A DNA stretch of 64,000 nt from Halovulum dunhuangense (GTDB lineage Bacteria; Pseudomonadota; Alphaproteobacteria; Rhodobacterales; Rhodobacteraceae). Positions 27,488 through 37,478 of the stretch are shown here, piece by piece. How positions within the stretch are numbered: the stretch's first letter is position 1; each line of letters opens with the position of its first letter. The translations under genes were made by a program, and so were the position numbers. The stretch is taken from assembly GCF_013093415.1 (NCBI RefSeq), contig NZ_JABFBC010000002.1, forward strand, positions 310,001-374,000. The letters run 5' to 3'. The notes under the pieces were generated by a model. That model saw only the letters and a list, made by a program, of their open reading frames with translations. It did not search any database and was not told the origin of the DNA.

Positions 27488-28921
27488 TCAACCCTCGCCC
27501 AGCGGGCGCGTCCAGATCTCCACCGGAGTACCCTCCCGCCCTTCGCGTTCGCAGGCTTCCGCCGGGGCCGCGGTGATGCGGAAGGCAAGGGTCAGATCCT
27601 CTTCGACCGCGGGATAGGCGTCGAACATGGTGCCGGCGACATCGCGCGCCGCTGCGGTGTCTCCCAGGCTCACGAAGATGATTTCCTCTGCCTCGGCCCC
27701 GGGCGTGGTGACGTAGCCGACCAGCCGCTCAAGATCCACCACGCCCTGCGGGCCCAGCGGATCGGGGCCGTCCAGCACGTCGAAATGGCTGCTCAGCCGC
27801 CGCGCGCCGCCTGTCGCGGCGCCGCGGTCGGCCATCGCATCGCCGCCTTCCAGTTGCGGCAGCGTGTCGACGAAGCCCGTGGCCGGCAGCAGTGACTGGC
27901 CCACGGGGCTGAGCGCGAAGGACAGAAGCCGCTCGGCATGCACCGGCAGATCCCCGGGCGCCGTATAGGCGTAGAGTGCGCCGGACAGCGGGTAGAGATC
28001 GGCCTTCACGCTGAACGGCGTGGGCGGCACCGGCCGCCCGCAGGCATCGGATATCGCGATCGCGCCCTCTTCGGTATCGAAGCCAGAAAGCGCGATGCCG
28101 GCGGGAAATTCCTCCAGCGTCGCCTCGGCGGCGCCGGGCACATCCAGGATCGTGACATTCGCGCCCAGCGCAAGGCCGCGCGGCGCGAGGACCCTTTCCC
28201 GGAAGACCGACATCGTCTCCGAGGCGGGATCGGCGGCAAAGGCGTCGATCGTCATGTCCGGGCCGCCAAGCTCGGCCCAGTTGGTGATCTGGCCGGAGAA
28301 TATCCCCGCAAGCGCGTCCATCGACAGCACGTCCAGACCGACATCGCGGCCGACGAAGGCAAGGGCCGCGGTGCGGGCGATCATCCGCTCGCCCACGCCC
28401 GGCCCGATCCGGCCCAGTTCCGCATCGCTGAGGGGACGCGGCAGGATCGCGAGCGTCGCCTCGCCTGCGTCAAGCGCCGCGACCGCCGCCTCGGCATCCG
28501 CCTCGTCCAGCGTGATGTCGACCAGCGGATCGCCCGTGAAGCTGAGCAGCCCGAAGACCAGGTCGCCCGCATCGGTGCGGTCACGCTCGATGTCGGTGTC
28601 CACGGTCAGGCTGTAGGCATCGATCAGTTCGGGCACCGCGAAGCGCAGCAGCCCCGGCGCGCCCACGATGCGGAAGCTTGTCGCGGCACCCGTCGCCGCG
28701 ACCGGGCAGGCGTCACCGCGGCAGATCACGCTGCCGGCCGGAAAGGCCAGCGTCCCAAGCGCCGTTCGCAGCGTGTAGGTATCCCCGTCAAAGGCGACGA
28801 GTTCGCCCGCGAAGCTGGTATTCCCATCCGGGCTGGACAGTTCGACCTGCTGGGCCGCGGCGCCCTGCGCAGCCAGCGCAGACAGGAACAGGGCCGTGTT
28901 GATCCGCGTCATTCTGGTCAT
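27488..28921 (-). CDS. Periplasmic PstS-like binding domain with degenerate OmpA-type C-terminus
   Basis: The 477-residue protein has a signal peptide ending at GAAAQ and a phosphate-binding-protein-like (type 2 periplasmic binding) domain, recognisable from [32 protein letters not shown] and the [16 protein letters not shown] ending. The last 120 residues recall an OmpA peptidoglycan-binding domain (FDV start, FVSLGDT, and the [10 protein letters not shown] end), but the NxxLSxxRA helix motif is missing. No pst transporter genes are adjacent. With the LysM neighbour, a cell-wall-anchored sensor or binder is plausible but inferred. Confidence 0.7.
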   Translation of the reverse strand: MTRMTRINTALFLSALAAQGAAAQQVELSSPDGNTSFAGELVAFDGDTYTLRTALGTLAFPAGSVICRGDACPVAATGAATSFRIVGAPGLLRFAVPELIDAYSLTVDTDIERDRTDAGDLVFGLLSFTGDPLVDITLDEADAEAAVAALDAGEATLAILPRPLSDAELGRIGPGVGERMIARTAALAFVGRDVGLDVLSMDALAGIFSGQITNWAELGGPDMTIDAFAADPASETMSVFRERVLAPRGLALGANVTILDVPGAAEATLEEFPAGIALSGFDTEEGAIAISDACGRPVPPTPFSVKADLYPLSGALYAYTAPGDLPVHAERLLSFALSPVGQSLLPATGFVDTLPQLEGGDAMADRGAATGGARRLSSHFDVLDGPDPLGPQGVVDLERLVGYVTTPGAEAEEIIFVSLGDTAAARDVAGTMFDAYPAVEEDLTLAFRITAAPAEACEREGREGTPVEIWTRPLGEG

Positions 28922-29084
28922 TGCTCGCTTATCCCGATCTGTCCCGCCACCTTATCGCATCATCTTGCGGAATGCGCGCCAATCACCCGGACCGCCACGC
29001 CGGCCGCATGGCGCCAGTCTACATCTAGTCGTGAATTCGTGGCGAATTTTTGGCACCGCCCGGCTACCACCCCGGCTGCGGCAA

Positions 29085-29570
29085 TCATGCGTCGGTCCCG
29101 GGCAGCGCCACGACACGGTCGCCGACGCGGACCAGTCCGGGGGTCACCACCTCGGCGGTGACGCCGCCATGTCCGCGCATCGCCGTATACCCGCCCGGTC
29201 CCAGCGCCTCCTCCATGCGGCTGCACGGCGCGCAGGGACCGGTCACGCGCAGGACCACGGTGCCAAGCGAAAGGCAGCGCCCGCGCATTGCCGCAAGGTT
29301 CAGCCCAGATACGGCAAGGTTGCGGCGCATTTGCGCATAGTGCACCCGCGGGTTTGCGGACAGCGCGGCGATCACCGGCAGATGCTCGGCCTGGATCAGG
29401 GTCACGGCGCGGGGGCCCGGACGCGTCGTCCGGTCGCCGGCAAGCCCCCCCGCGGTGATCTCGGCCCGCGGCACCGCGACCATCGGCTCCCGGCGGGCCG
29501 GACGCAGGCCGATCCAGACCAGCAGGCCCGGCTGGGCGACGCGCGCCATCAGATCGGCAAGACTGTCCAT
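29085..29570 (-). CDS. MOSC-domain protein
   Basis: The 161-residue protein is a small MOSC-type protein (molybdenum-cofactor sulfurase C-terminal family). Recognisable points are the [23 protein letters not shown] core, the NLAVSGLNL turn, and a conserved Cys in CAPCSRME near residue 112. MOSC proteins bind molybdopterin or transfer sulfur, but the partner here is unknown. It is divergent from rimO, with 78 bases between start codons. Confidence 0.75.
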   Translation of the reverse strand: MDSLADLMARVAQPGLLVWIGLRPARREPMVAVPRAEITAGGLAGDRTTRPGPRAVTLIQAEHLPVIAALSANPRVHYAQMRRNLAVSGLNLAAMRGRCLSLGTVVLRVTGPCAPCSRMEEALGPGGYTAMRGHGGVTAEVVTPGLVRVGDRVVALPGTDA

Positions 29571-29648
29571 TCACCATGGCTACCCCTCTGCCCCGGGCGC
29601 AGCAAGCGCCGCTTTCCAAGGCGCACGGCTTCGGATATGAGCCGCGCC

Positions 29649-31037
29649 ATGTCCCAGAACCCGCCAGATCTCCGCCCGGACCTTGCAAATGCCCGCATCC
29701 CCGACGCGCCACGCGCCGGGCAGCCGCGGATCGGCATGGTCAGCCTTGGCTGCCCCAAGGCGCTGGTGGACAGCGAACGGATCCTGACCCGGCTCAGGGC
29801 CGAGGGATACGCGATCTCGCCCGATTATGCGGGCGCGGATGCGGTGATCGTGAACACCTGCGGCTTTCTCGACAGCGCAAAGGCCGAATCGCTCGAGGCG
29901 ATCGGCGAGGCGCTGACCGAGAATGGCCGCGTGATCGTCACGGGCTGCCTTGGCGCGGAACCCGACTACATCACCGGCGCGCATCCCAGCGTGCTGGCCG
30001 TGACCGGGCCGCACCAGTACGAACAGGTGCTCGACGCGGTACACGCGGCGGTGCCGCCTTCGCCAGATCCCTTCGTGGACCTGCTGCCCGCGCGCGGCGT
30101 GGCGCTGACCCCTCGGCACTACAGCTACCTGAAGATTTCCGAGGGCTGCAATCACAAGTGCCGCTTCTGCATCATCCCCGACATGCGCGGCCGGCTGGTC
30201 AGCCGCCCGGCGAACGCCGTCCTTCGCGAGGCCGAAAAACTGGTCGAGGCAGGCGTGCGCGAGTTGCTGGTGATCAGCCAGGACACATCCGCCTACGGGG
30301 TGGACCGCAAGCATGACGCGAGCCCGTGGAAGGGCGGCGAGGTGCGGTCGCATATCACGGACCTGGCGCGCGAACTGGGGCGGCTGGGCGCCTGGGTGCG
30401 GCTGCACTACGTCTATCCCTACCCGCATGTGCGCGACCTGATCCCGCTGATGGCGGATCCGGACAGCGGGCTGCTGCCCTATCTCGACATTCCGTTCCAG
30501 CACGCCCATCCGGATGTGCTGAAGCGCATGGCCCGCCCGGCGAAATCTGCAAACACGCTGGAGGAAATTGCCGCCTGGCGCGCTGCCTGCCCGGACATCA
30601 CCCTTCGCTCCACCTTCATCGTGGGCTATCCCGGCGAGACGGAAGCAGAGTTCCAGTACCTGCTCGACTGGCTGGGCGAAGCGCAACTCGACCGGGTCGG
30701 CTGCTTCCGCTACGAGAACGTCAGGGGCGCCCGTTCGAACGACCTGCCGGACCATGTCCCCGACGAGGTCAAGGAAGAGCGCTGGCACCGCTTCATGGCG
30801 CGTGCGCAGGAAATATCCGAGGCGCGGATGGCCGAAAAGGTCGGCGCCCGCATCCAGGTGATCGTGGACGAGGTGGACGACGAGGCCGCGACCTGCCGCA
30901 GCTGGGCCGACGCCCCAGAGATCGACGGCAACGTCTTCATCGACGAGGATTTCGCGGATCTGTCGCCCGGCGACATCCTGACCGTCGAGGTCGAGGAAGC
31001 CGCCGATTACGATCTGTGGGGCCGGCGCCTTCGTTAG
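29649..31037 (+). CDS. rimO: Ribosomal protein S12 methylthiotransferase RimO
   Basis: RimO is a radical SAM enzyme that adds a methylthio group to Asp89 of ribosomal protein S12. The 462-residue protein has an N-terminal cluster-binding UPF0004 domain ([20 protein letters not shown]), the radical SAM cluster motif CNHKCRFC, and a C-terminal TRAM domain ending in [12 protein letters not shown] prefer the ATG at 29649; an in-frame ATG at 29637 adds four residues. Confidence 0.95.
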   Translation: MSQNPPDLRPDLANARIPDAPRAGQPRIGMVSLGCPKALVDSERILTRLRAEGYAISPDYAGADAVIVNTCGFLDSAKAESLEAIGEALTENGRVIVTGCLGAEPDYITGAHPSVLAVTGPHQYEQVLDAVHAAVPPSPDPFVDLLPARGVALTPRHYSYLKISEGCNHKCRFCIIPDMRGRLVSRPANAVLREAEKLVEAGVRELLVISQDTSAYGVDRKHDASPWKGGEVRSHITDLARELGRLGAWVRLHYVYPYPHVRDLIPLMADPDSGLLPYLDIPFQHAHPDVLKRMARPAKSANTLEEIAAWRAACPDITLRSTFIVGYPGETEAEFQYLLDWLGEAQLDRVGCFRYENVRGARSNDLPDHVPDEVKEERWHRFMARAQEISEARMAEKVGARIQVIVDEVDDEAATCRSWADAPEIDGNVFIDEDFADLSPGDILTVEVEEAADYDLWGRRLR

Positions 31038-31056
31038 GTGCCACGGGCAGGCGTGG

Positions 31057-31758
31057 TCAGAGCCGCCCCGCCACCTCGCGCACCGTCTCGATCCGGCGTG
31101 CGTTTGGCGGATGGCTGGCGAGAAAGCCGTTGCCCGGGTCGGGAATGCGGGTGAAGTAGGCCGCCCCCAGCACGGGATCATATCCCGCCCGGGCCGCGAT
31201 GCGGGTGCCGAGGCGATCGGCCTCCAGCTCGAAATCGGTCGAAAAGCGCCGCGCGTTGACGAACCCGCCAAGATTGGCGGCCTGCTGCACGCCCTCGGCG
31301 CTTGCGCCCAGCACCGCGGCCAGCAGCCCGCTGAGGGCGGCGCCGGTCGTCGCGGAGGACTGCGCGCGCGGGATGTGGTCGCGGATGTGATGGGCGGCCT
31401 CGTGGCCCAGGATGAAGGCAAGCTCGTCAGGGTTGCGCGCATCCGCGATCAGCGACCTGGTAAACCCGATCACCGGGCGGCCGGACCGGTCGCGCGTATG
31501 AAACGCGTTCGGTGCAAGCCGGGGATCCTCCTCGACCACGATCAGGAAATCGCAGTTCAGATCGGGCCTGCGGGTGCGGCACGCTTCTTCTGCGACGGGC
31601 TCAACCCTGTTCACCACCACGCGGAACCGCTCCATCGAAGACGATGTCGCCGCGGGCATCACGGGAAAGCCGGGCTGACGCTGCGGCATCGGGGCGGTGG
31701 CCACGACGCACCCCGACAGGGAAAATGCTGCAAGCAGAATGGCAAGGCGGCGGATCAT
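31057..31758 (-). CDS. M48-family metalloprotease lipoprotein
   Basis: The 233-residue protein has a lipoprotein signal (MIRRLAILLAAFSLSGC, Cys at residue 17) and a zinc peptidase motif HEAAHH (HExxH) in ILGHEAAHHIRDH, with the downstream ELEAD that supplies the third zinc ligand. This is the M48 (BepA/HtpX-type) layout and suggests proteolytic quality control at the outer membrane. The start is preceded by CGGAG. It is convergent with rimO. Confidence 0.85.
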   Translation of the reverse strand: MIRRLAILLAAFSLSGCVVATAPMPQRQPGFPVMPAATSSSMERFRVVVNRVEPVAEEACRTRRPDLNCDFLIVVEEDPRLAPNAFHTRDRSGRPVIGFTRSLIADARNPDELAFILGHEAAHHIRDHIPRAQSSATTGAALSGLLAAVLGASAEGVQQAANLGGFVNARRFSTDFELEADRLGTRIAARAGYDPVLGAAYFTRIPDPGNGFLASHPPNARRIETVREVAGRL

Positions 31759-31912
31759 TCGGACGCTCCGGGATTCGGGGATCCTGGGGATGATATCGCC
31801 GCGGATGGCGCGCGCCAGAGCGGCTGGAGCGGAGTTGAACTTCGTTTCACCCCGTGCCGACGCCGTGATCGAGCGCGCTTGCAATGGCGCGTGCCGGGGA
31901 TAAGCTGAACCC

Positions 31913-32152
31913 ATGTTCACCATAGAGCACGAATTCGACGCCACCGTGATCACGTTGATCGACGACGCAGCCACCCCGGCCAGCGAGGATGTGACAGTGA
32001 CCATCTTCGATGACGGCGTGGCGCTGGAGCAGGCCGACCCGCGGACGGGGGCGCTGCGGCGAATCAACTTCACCATGAGCCAGATCGAAGATCTTCGCGC
32101 CGCCCTGAACCTGCCCGAAGGCGCCTATGTCCGCACGCCGCGGAAGCCCTGA
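31913..32152 (+). CDS. Conserved-looking 79-residue hypothetical protein
   Basis: The small acidic protein starts MFTIEHEFDATVITLID and ends RINFTMSQIEDLRAALNLPEGAYV, with alternating strand and helix propensity and no signal peptide. I do not recognise a family. The frame has codon use like its neighbours and lies just before an orphan ParA-like gene, so a link between the two is possible but unproven. Confidence 0.55.
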   Translation: MFTIEHEFDATVITLIDDAATPASEDVTVTIFDDGVALEQADPRTGALRRINFTMSQIEDLRAALNLPEGAYVRTPRKP

Positions 32153-32245
32153 GACGCGGCGACAGATACCGGGCAAGCGCCCGATTGCACTGGCGCCTCG
32201 CATATGTTGCAGTGCAAGGTGATCGTGAACCCACGGGAGAGCCTG

Positions 32246-32857
32246 ATGATCATTGCCTTTGCCCAGCAGAAGGGCGGCGCCGGCAAGACGACGCTTCTGG
32301 CTCACCTCGCCCACGCCTGGGCGAACGAGGGGCGATCGGTCGCGTTGGCCGATCTGGACCCGCAGCGGTCGCTGTCCACATGGGCGGCGATGCGGGGCGT
32401 CCCGAAGCTTACGGCGGTCGAAAGCGCGGGCTACCGGGCGTCCTCGGATATCCGCGATCTGGCCCGGAGCCATGACGTGACGCTGATCGACTGCCCCGGC
32501 AACGCCTCGAGCCTGCTCGAGGCGGCCCTCCGCGAGGCGCGGCTGGTGATCGTGCCCTGCCAGCCCACGGTGCTGGACGCGTGGGCCACGGCGCCGGTCC
32601 TGAAGATGGCAGCGAAGGAAAGGACGCCGGCGCGTGTGGTCCTGAACCGGGTGCCCCCGCGGGGTGGCACGATCGATCAGGTACGCGCGTTCCTGGACCG
32701 GGAGGGCGCCGCGATCCTGAAGACGACCATCGGCAACCGGATCGCCTTTGCCAGCGGCATGGCGGCCGGCACAACCGCGCTCGGGCAGGGACGGAACACC
32801 GCTGCCACGCGCGAGATCGCAGCGCTTCGGGCCGAGATCGAGGCGCTGCTGGGCTAG
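32246..32857 (+). CDS. ParA/MinD-like P-loop ATPase, orphan
   Basis: The 203-residue protein has the deviant Walker A motif QKGGAGKTT (residues 8-16) with the signature lysine, DLDPQRSLSTWA after it, and Walker B-like VTLIDCPGN. Unlike partition operons, no ParB gene or parS-like site is adjacent, so it probably positions a cellular component other than the chromosome. The ATG at 32246 follows GGGAGA. The histone-deacetylase-fold gene begins nine bases after its stop. Confidence 0.85.
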   Translation: MIIAFAQQKGGAGKTTLLAHLAHAWANEGRSVALADLDPQRSLSTWAAMRGVPKLTAVESAGYRASSDIRDLARSHDVTLIDCPGNASSLLEAALREARLVIVPCQPTVLDAWATAPVLKMAAKERTPARVVLNRVPPRGGTIDQVRAFLDREGAAILKTTIGNRIAFASGMAAGTTALGQGRNTAATREIAALRAEIEALLG

Positions 32858-32866
32858 GGACAGGCG

Positions 32867-33982
32867 ATGCCGCGCACGGGCTTCTACCATGACGAGCGGT
32901 GCTTCTGGCATACGGGCGGCACCTATGCGCTGACGGTGCCGGTGGGTGGCACGGTGCAACCCCTGGCCGCCGGCGGCCTGCCCGAAAGCCCCGAGACGAA
33001 GCGGCGTCTGCTGAACCTTATCCGGGTGACGGGGCTGGCCCGCGACCTGGAATTCCGCGACGCCCAGCCTGCTACCCGCGCCGATCTGGGGCGGGTCCAT
33101 CCCGCATCCTATCTTGACCGGTTCAAGGCGCTCTCGGATGCGGGCGGGGGCGAGCTTGGTCATTGCACGCCTTTCGGCCCCGGCGGGTACGAGATCGCCG
33201 CGCTGTCGGCCGGGCTTGCCTTGACGGCGCTGGCGGACGTGCTGGCCGGCCGGGTGGAAAACGCCTATGCGCTGTCGCGCCCGCCCGGCCATCACTGCCT
33301 GCCCGACCGGCCCAACGGCTTCTGCCTGCTGGCCAACATAGCCATCGCGATCGAGGCGGCGCGCGCCGCCGGTGCCGCCGGCCGCTTCGCCGTTGTGGAC
33401 TGGGACGTGCATCACGGCAACGGAACCGAGGCTATCTTCCACGACCGTGACGACGTGCTGACGGTCTCGATCCACCAGGACCGGAACTACCCGCTCGACA
33501 CCGGCGATGCCGGCGACCGTGGGCGGGGCGCGGGGCTTGGCTTCAACCTGAACATCCCGTTGCCGCCCGGCGCGGGTCACGAGGCCTATCTGCATGCCTT
33601 TCACCGCATGGTGCTTCCGGTGCTGGAGAGCTACCGGCCCGACGTGATCCTGGTCGCCTGCGGCTTCGATGCGTCGGGGGTCGATCCCCTGTCGCGCATG
33701 CTGTGCGGGTCCGACACGTTCCGGATGCTCACGCGGATGATCCGCGATACCGCCCGCAGGCTCTGCGACGGGCGGCTCGTTCTCGTCCATGAGGGGGGTT
33801 ATTCGGAACTGCACGTCCCCTTCTGCGGCCATGCGGTCCTGGAAGAGTTGTCAGGCTCTTCCGTGCGCGCGGAGGATCCGCTGAAGCGCCGGATCGACGG
33901 CCAGCAGCCCGGCCCCCGGGTAGCGGCATTCCACCGCGACCTCATCGACGGGATGGCACTGGAATCGGGCATCGGCGCCTGA
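32867..33982 (+). CDS. Histone deacetylase-fold amidohydrolase
   Basis: The 371-residue protein belongs to the zinc-dependent HDAC/AcuC/acetylpolyamine amidohydrolase family. Key residues are in SRPPGHHCLPD, VDWDVHHGNGTEA (zinc ligands Asp, His), and GFDASGVDPLSRM, with EGGYSE near the end. It could deacetylate polyamines or acetyl-lysines; the substrate is not set by sequence. It is coupled with the ParA-like ATPase gene upstream. Confidence 0.9.
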   Translation: MPRTGFYHDERCFWHTGGTYALTVPVGGTVQPLAAGGLPESPETKRRLLNLIRVTGLARDLEFRDAQPATRADLGRVHPASYLDRFKALSDAGGGELGHCTPFGPGGYEIAALSAGLALTALADVLAGRVENAYALSRPPGHHCLPDRPNGFCLLANIAIAIEAARAAGAAGRFAVVDWDVHHGNGTEAIFHDRDDVLTVSIHQDRNYPLDTGDAGDRGRGAGLGFNLNIPLPPGAGHEAYLHAFHRMVLPVLESYRPDVILVACGFDASGVDPLSRMLCGSDTFRMLTRMIRDTARRLCDGRLVLVHEGGYSELHVPFCGHAVLEELSGSSVRAEDPLKRRIDGQQPGPRVAAFHRDLIDGMALESGIGA

Positions 33983-34108
33983 GCAGCCCGCTTTGGGTCT
34001 CAATCCAGCCACACTGCACACAAAGGCGTCATAACAGCGCCCACTGACGCGTATTCAAGTATTGCAAGACAAAAGAGTTCAGGCGTTGCGCCGACAGTAT
34101 GGGACGAC

Positions 34109-34735
34109 ATGGGATCCGTGATGCGAATTTCCCTTCTGCACATGTCGGACAAGAACATTCCCTATTACGAGGCGGCCGCGCCCGCGGGCGTGTTTCTCAC
34201 GCATTTCGTGCGCTCGGACATTCTCTACCGCGCCATGACGCAACCGGGGCCGGGCGTGGCCGGAGAGACGGGCCTCTACATGCGGCGGATCATGGCGGGG
34301 GCGGATGCCGCGCTCATCACCTGCTCGCTGCTTTCGGGCATCGCCGGACCCGAGGTCAACAGCGCCGACCGCCTTCTTGCCGACCTTGTCGCAGAGGAAG
34401 CGGCGGGCCTGCGGGTGGACGTGCTTTTCACGACACTCGTCGCCGAGGACGCGATCCGCGCGCTGTTCACGCGGGAACGCACCGGGGCGGATATCCGGGT
34501 TGTCCCCGTGCATGAGGCGCGCGATCACTTCGTCGCGGGCGACATCGACCGCCACGACGCCCTGGCGCGCGCGGCGATAGCTGCCAGCGATGCCGACCGG
34601 ATCGTGCTGCTTCAGGGCCCGCTGGCGGCGGCAGCACCGCAGGATCCGCGCGTGATCCGCGGGCCCGAGGCGGCACTTGCCCGGCTGGCATCGCTGTCCG
34701 CGGCGCCGCTGCCCCTGCGGGGGCACAGGGCTTGA
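34109..34735 (+). CDS. Aspartate/glutamate racemase-like protein
   Basis: The 208-residue protein resembles the Asp/Glu/hydantoin racemase fold: MGSVMRISLLHMSDK at the start, then DAALITCSLLSGIAGPEV, where a Cys sits in the usual first catalytic region. The second conserved Cys motif (typical GCT/GCTE) is not seen, so it may not racemise. In the window it stands alone, 56 bases before the CoA-transferase genes. An alternative ATG at 34121 is possible. Confidence 0.5.
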   Translation: MGSVMRISLLHMSDKNIPYYEAAAPAGVFLTHFVRSDILYRAMTQPGPGVAGETGLYMRRIMAGADAALITCSLLSGIAGPEVNSADRLLADLVAEEAAGLRVDVLFTTLVAEDAIRALFTRERTGADIRVVPVHEARDHFVAGDIDRHDALARAAIAASDADRIVLLQGPLAAAAPQDPRVIRGPEAALARLASLSAAPLPLRGHRA

Positions 34736-34791
34736 CGCGCCGCCCCTGCCTGCCTTTAACACCGTGACGAAGCAGGACAGGGGTTAACACG

Positions 34792-35487
34792 ATGAAGAAG
34801 GTCTACGGATCCGCCGCAGAGGCGCTGGACGGGCTGTTGAAGGACGGAATGACCATCGCCGCCGGCGGCTTCGGGCTGTGCGGGATACCCGAGTTGCTGA
34901 TCGCCGCGATCCGCGATTCGGGGGTGAAGAACCTGACCGTCGCCTCGAACAATGCCGGCGTGGACGATTTCGGTCTTGGCCTGCTGTTGCAGACCCGGCA
35001 GGTGAAGAAGATGATCTCGTCCTATGTCGGCGAGAACGCGGAATTCATGCGTCAGTACCTGTCGGGTGAGCTGGAGCTGGAGTTCAACCCGCAGGGCACC
35101 CTGGCCGAGCGGATGCGCGCGGGCGGCGCGGGGATCCCCGGCTTCTACACCCGGACCGGCGTCGGCACGGTGATCGCCGAGGGCAAGGAACACAAGGAAT
35201 TCGACGGCGAGACCTATATCCTCGAGCGCGGGATCGTTGCCGACGTGTCGATCGTAAAGGCGTGGAAGGGCGACGCGCAGGGCAATCTCGTCTATCGAAA
35301 GACGGCCCGGAACTTCAATCCGAACGCCGCCACCTGCGGACGGGTCTGCATCGCCGAGGTCGAGGAGATCGTGCCGGTGGGCAGTCTCGACCCGGACAGC
35401 ATCCACACGCCCGGCATCTATGTCGACCGGATCATCCAGGGCGAGCACGAGAAGCGCATCGAGAAGCGCACCCTCAGCGCCGCCTGA
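34792..35487 (+). CDS. scoA: 3-oxoacid CoA-transferase subunit A
   Basis: With subunit B this enzyme moves CoA from succinyl-CoA to acetoacetate, letting the cell use ketone bodies and PHB breakdown products. The 231-residue protein has the family N-terminus [26 protein letters not shown], and the conserved [16 protein letters not shown]. The subunit B gene is 35744-36370, separated from this one by a small gene at 35490-35744. Acetoacetyl-CoA from the reaction links to PHA metabolism (phaC at 17-19 kb). Confidence 0.94.
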   Translation: MKKVYGSAAEALDGLLKDGMTIAAGGFGLCGIPELLIAAIRDSGVKNLTVASNNAGVDDFGLGLLLQTRQVKKMISSYVGENAEFMRQYLSGELELEFNPQGTLAERMRAGGAGIPGFYTRTGVGTVIAEGKEHKEFDGETYILERGIVADVSIVKAWKGDAQGNLVYRKTARNFNPNAATCGRVCIAEVEEIVPVGSLDPDSIHTPGIYVDRIIQGEHEKRIEKRTLSAA

Positions 35488-35489
35488 CC

Positions 35490-35744
35490 ATGGACAAGGC
35501 CGACCAAGCCAGGGAGCAGGAAGAAGCGGAGCGCCGTCGCGCGCTCGTGTCTGCCCAGTTCTTCGAGTGGATCGAGGAATCTCGCGAAATCGTGGGCGTG
35601 AACTTCGAAGAGCTCTCGGCCGAGGATCAGGCCTTCCTGTCCGTCAACCTTGCCACGTCGCTGATGCTGACCCACAAGCTGGGCGAGATCGAAGCCCGAC
35701 TTGGCAGCATCCGCCAGGAACTCAACGCCAAGGAGCCGAACTAA
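35490..35744 (+). CDS. 84-residue acidic protein between scoA and scoB
   Basis: The gene starts two bases after the scoA stop and its TAA shares a base with the scoB ATG (TAATG), so it is firmly within the operon. The protein is highly charged, mostly helical and likely coiled-coil forming ([18 protein letters not shown], then [17 protein letters not shown]). I do not recognise a family. A chaperone or regulator of the CoA-transferase is a reasonable guess. Confidence 0.75.
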   Translation: MDKADQAREQEEAERRRALVSAQFFEWIEESREIVGVNFEELSAEDQAFLSVNLATSLMLTHKLGEIEARLGSIRQELNAKEPN

Positions 35745-36370
35745 TGCCCTGGGACCGCAACGACATGGCCGCACGCGCGGCGCAGGAACTCAAGGACGGG
35801 ATGTATGTCAATCTGGGCATCGGCATCCCGACGCTGGTGTCGAACTACATCCCCGAGGGGGTGGACGTGACGCTCCAGTCGGAAAACGGGATGCTGGGCA
35901 TGGGCCCCTTCCCCACCGAGGAGACGATCGACGCCGACCTGATCAACGCCGGCAAGCAGACCATCACGGAACTGGACCGCACGTCCTATTTCAGCTCTGC
36001 TGACAGCTTCGCGATGATCCGGGGGGGCCATATCGACATGGCGATCCTGGGCGCGATGGAAGTCTCGGAAACGGGCGACCTGGCGAACTGGATGATCCCG
36101 GGCAAGCTGGTCAAGGGCATGGGCGGCGCGATGGACCTGGTCGCGGGCGTCAAGCGCGTCGTGGTCATCATGGACCACACCAACAAGGCGGGCGAATCGA
36201 AGCTCCTGAAGGAATGCACCCTGCCCCTGACCGGCAAGGCGGTGGTGCACCGGATCATCACCAACCTGGGCGTGTTCGACGTGGTCGAGGGCGGGCTGAA
36301 GCTGGTCGAGCGCGCGCCGGACGTGACCGACGAAAACATCCGCGCGGCGACCGAGGCCGCACTCGTCTGA
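35744..36370 (+). CDS. scoB: 3-oxoacid CoA-transferase subunit B
   Basis: The catalytic subunit carries the Glu that forms the CoA-thioester intermediate in [10 protein letters not shown] (about residue 47). The 208-residue protein starts [16 protein letters not shown] and has [19 protein letters not shown] and [19 protein letters not shown], all typical. The start overlaps the preceding stop by one base (TAATG). Confidence 0.94.
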   Translation: MPWDRNDMAARAAQELKDGMYVNLGIGIPTLVSNYIPEGVDVTLQSENGMLGMGPFPTEETIDADLINAGKQTITELDRTSYFSSADSFAMIRGGHIDMAILGAMEVSETGDLANWMIPGKLVKGMGGAMDLVAGVKRVVVIMDHTNKAGESKLLKECTLPLTGKAVVHRIITNLGVFDVVEGGLKLVERAPDVTDENIRAATEAALV

Positions 36371-36488
36371 CCCCGCATGAGCCCTTGTGGCCCCCGCGCC
36401 ATGAACGGCGCGCGGGGGCATCGCGGCGATTGTCCTTGCCTGCGCTGCCTGTATCCTCGATCCCGACGCGAGAGTGGCAGGCGAACCC

Positions 36489-37478
36489 ATGACCGAAACC
36501 GCATCCCCCTACCCGGCACGGCGCAGGGTCGGGCTCTGGCTGACGCTGGGGCTGACCGCCGCCATGGTCGCGGGGATCGTCGGCCTCGCCATGGCAACCG
36601 GCTGGGAGGAGAGCCTTGCCTCGCTGCGGGCGCTGACCCTGGCGCAGCTTGGCGTGCTGCTGGCCTTGTCCGCCTCGAACTACGCGCTGCGAGGGTTGCG
36701 CTGGCATCTCTATGTGCGCGTCCTGCGCATCCCTCTTTCGCTGTGGCAGACGTTCCTGCACTACATCGCGGGCTTTGCCATGACCGTGACCCCGGGCCGG
36801 CTGGGAGAGGTCATCCGCCTGCGCTGGATCTGGCAGGAAGCCGGAACGCCGCCCGAGCGATCCGCACCGCTGGTCGTGGTGGACAGGGCCGCGGACCTGG
36901 CGGTGATCGGGCTTCTGATCGGGGCAAGCGTCGCCTTCAGCACCATCGGCCTTGCGGCGGGGCTGCCTGTTGCTGGCTTCTGCCTGGCCATGGCGGTGAT
37001 CGCGACGCGCGCGACGCTGCTTTCCTCGATGCTGAGGTTCGGCTGGCAAGTGCTCGGGCGCTGGCCGCGGCTTTTCGTGCGCGCGCGGCGCGCCGCCCTT
37101 GCCCTGCGCCCCTTCTCGGATTGGCCGGTCGTGCTGCCGGCCCTGGCCCTGGGCGGGGTGGGCTGGCTGGCCGAGGGCATATCCTTCTGGCTTCTTCTCG
37201 ACTGGATGGGGGCCGAGGTGCCACTCTGGACCGCCATCGGCATCTTCCTGATCGCGACCGTCACCGGTGGCGCCACCGGCGCGCCCGGCGGCATCGGCGG
37301 GGCCGAGGCGGCGATGGTGGCGCTTCTGTCGTTGCAGGGGGTGCCGCTCTCGGTCTCTCTGCCCGCGACTGCCGTTATCCGGTTGACAACGCTCTGGTTT
37401 GCCATTGCCATCGGGCTAGGCGCCCTGCCCTTCGCGCTGAGGGCCGCCAGAAGAGGAACGCATGCAGCTCAATCCTGA
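36489..37478 (+). CDS. YbhN/AglD-like membrane protein, possible flippase
   Basis: The 329-residue protein has about six to eight membrane spans and the lysylphosphatidylglycerol-synthetase-N-terminal/YbhN family motifs: NYALRGLRWHLYVR, the VTPGRLGEVIRL block and GGATGAPGGIGGAEAAMV near the C-terminus. Proteins of this family are proposed lipid-linked-sugar flippases. It overlaps the DprE1-like gene by 17 bases, so the two are co-translated, suggesting it moves the product of that pathway across the inner membrane. I start it at the ATG at 36489, not a GTG at 36474. Confidence 0.75.
   Translation: MTETASPYPARRRVGLWLTLGLTAAMVAGIVGLAMATGWEESLASLRALTLAQLGVLLALSASNYALRGLRWHLYVRVLRIPLSLWQTFLHYIAGFAMTVTPGRLGEVIRLRWIWQEAGTPPERSAPLVVVDRAADLAVIGLLIGASVAFSTIGLAAGLPVAGFCLAMAVIATRATLLSSMLRFGWQVLGRWPRLFVRARRAALALRPFSDWPVVLPALALGGVGWLAEGISFWLLLDWMGAEVPLWTAIGIFLIATVTGGATGAPGGIGGAEAAMVALLSLQGVPLSVSLPATAVIRLTTLWFAIAIGLGALPFALRAARRGTHAAQS

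Noticed and set aside
31847-33832. Long minus-strand frame opposite the ParA-like and HDAC-fold genes
   Set aside because: It is a shadow of the plus-strand genes, which carry complete catalytic motifs and good ribosome-binding sites.
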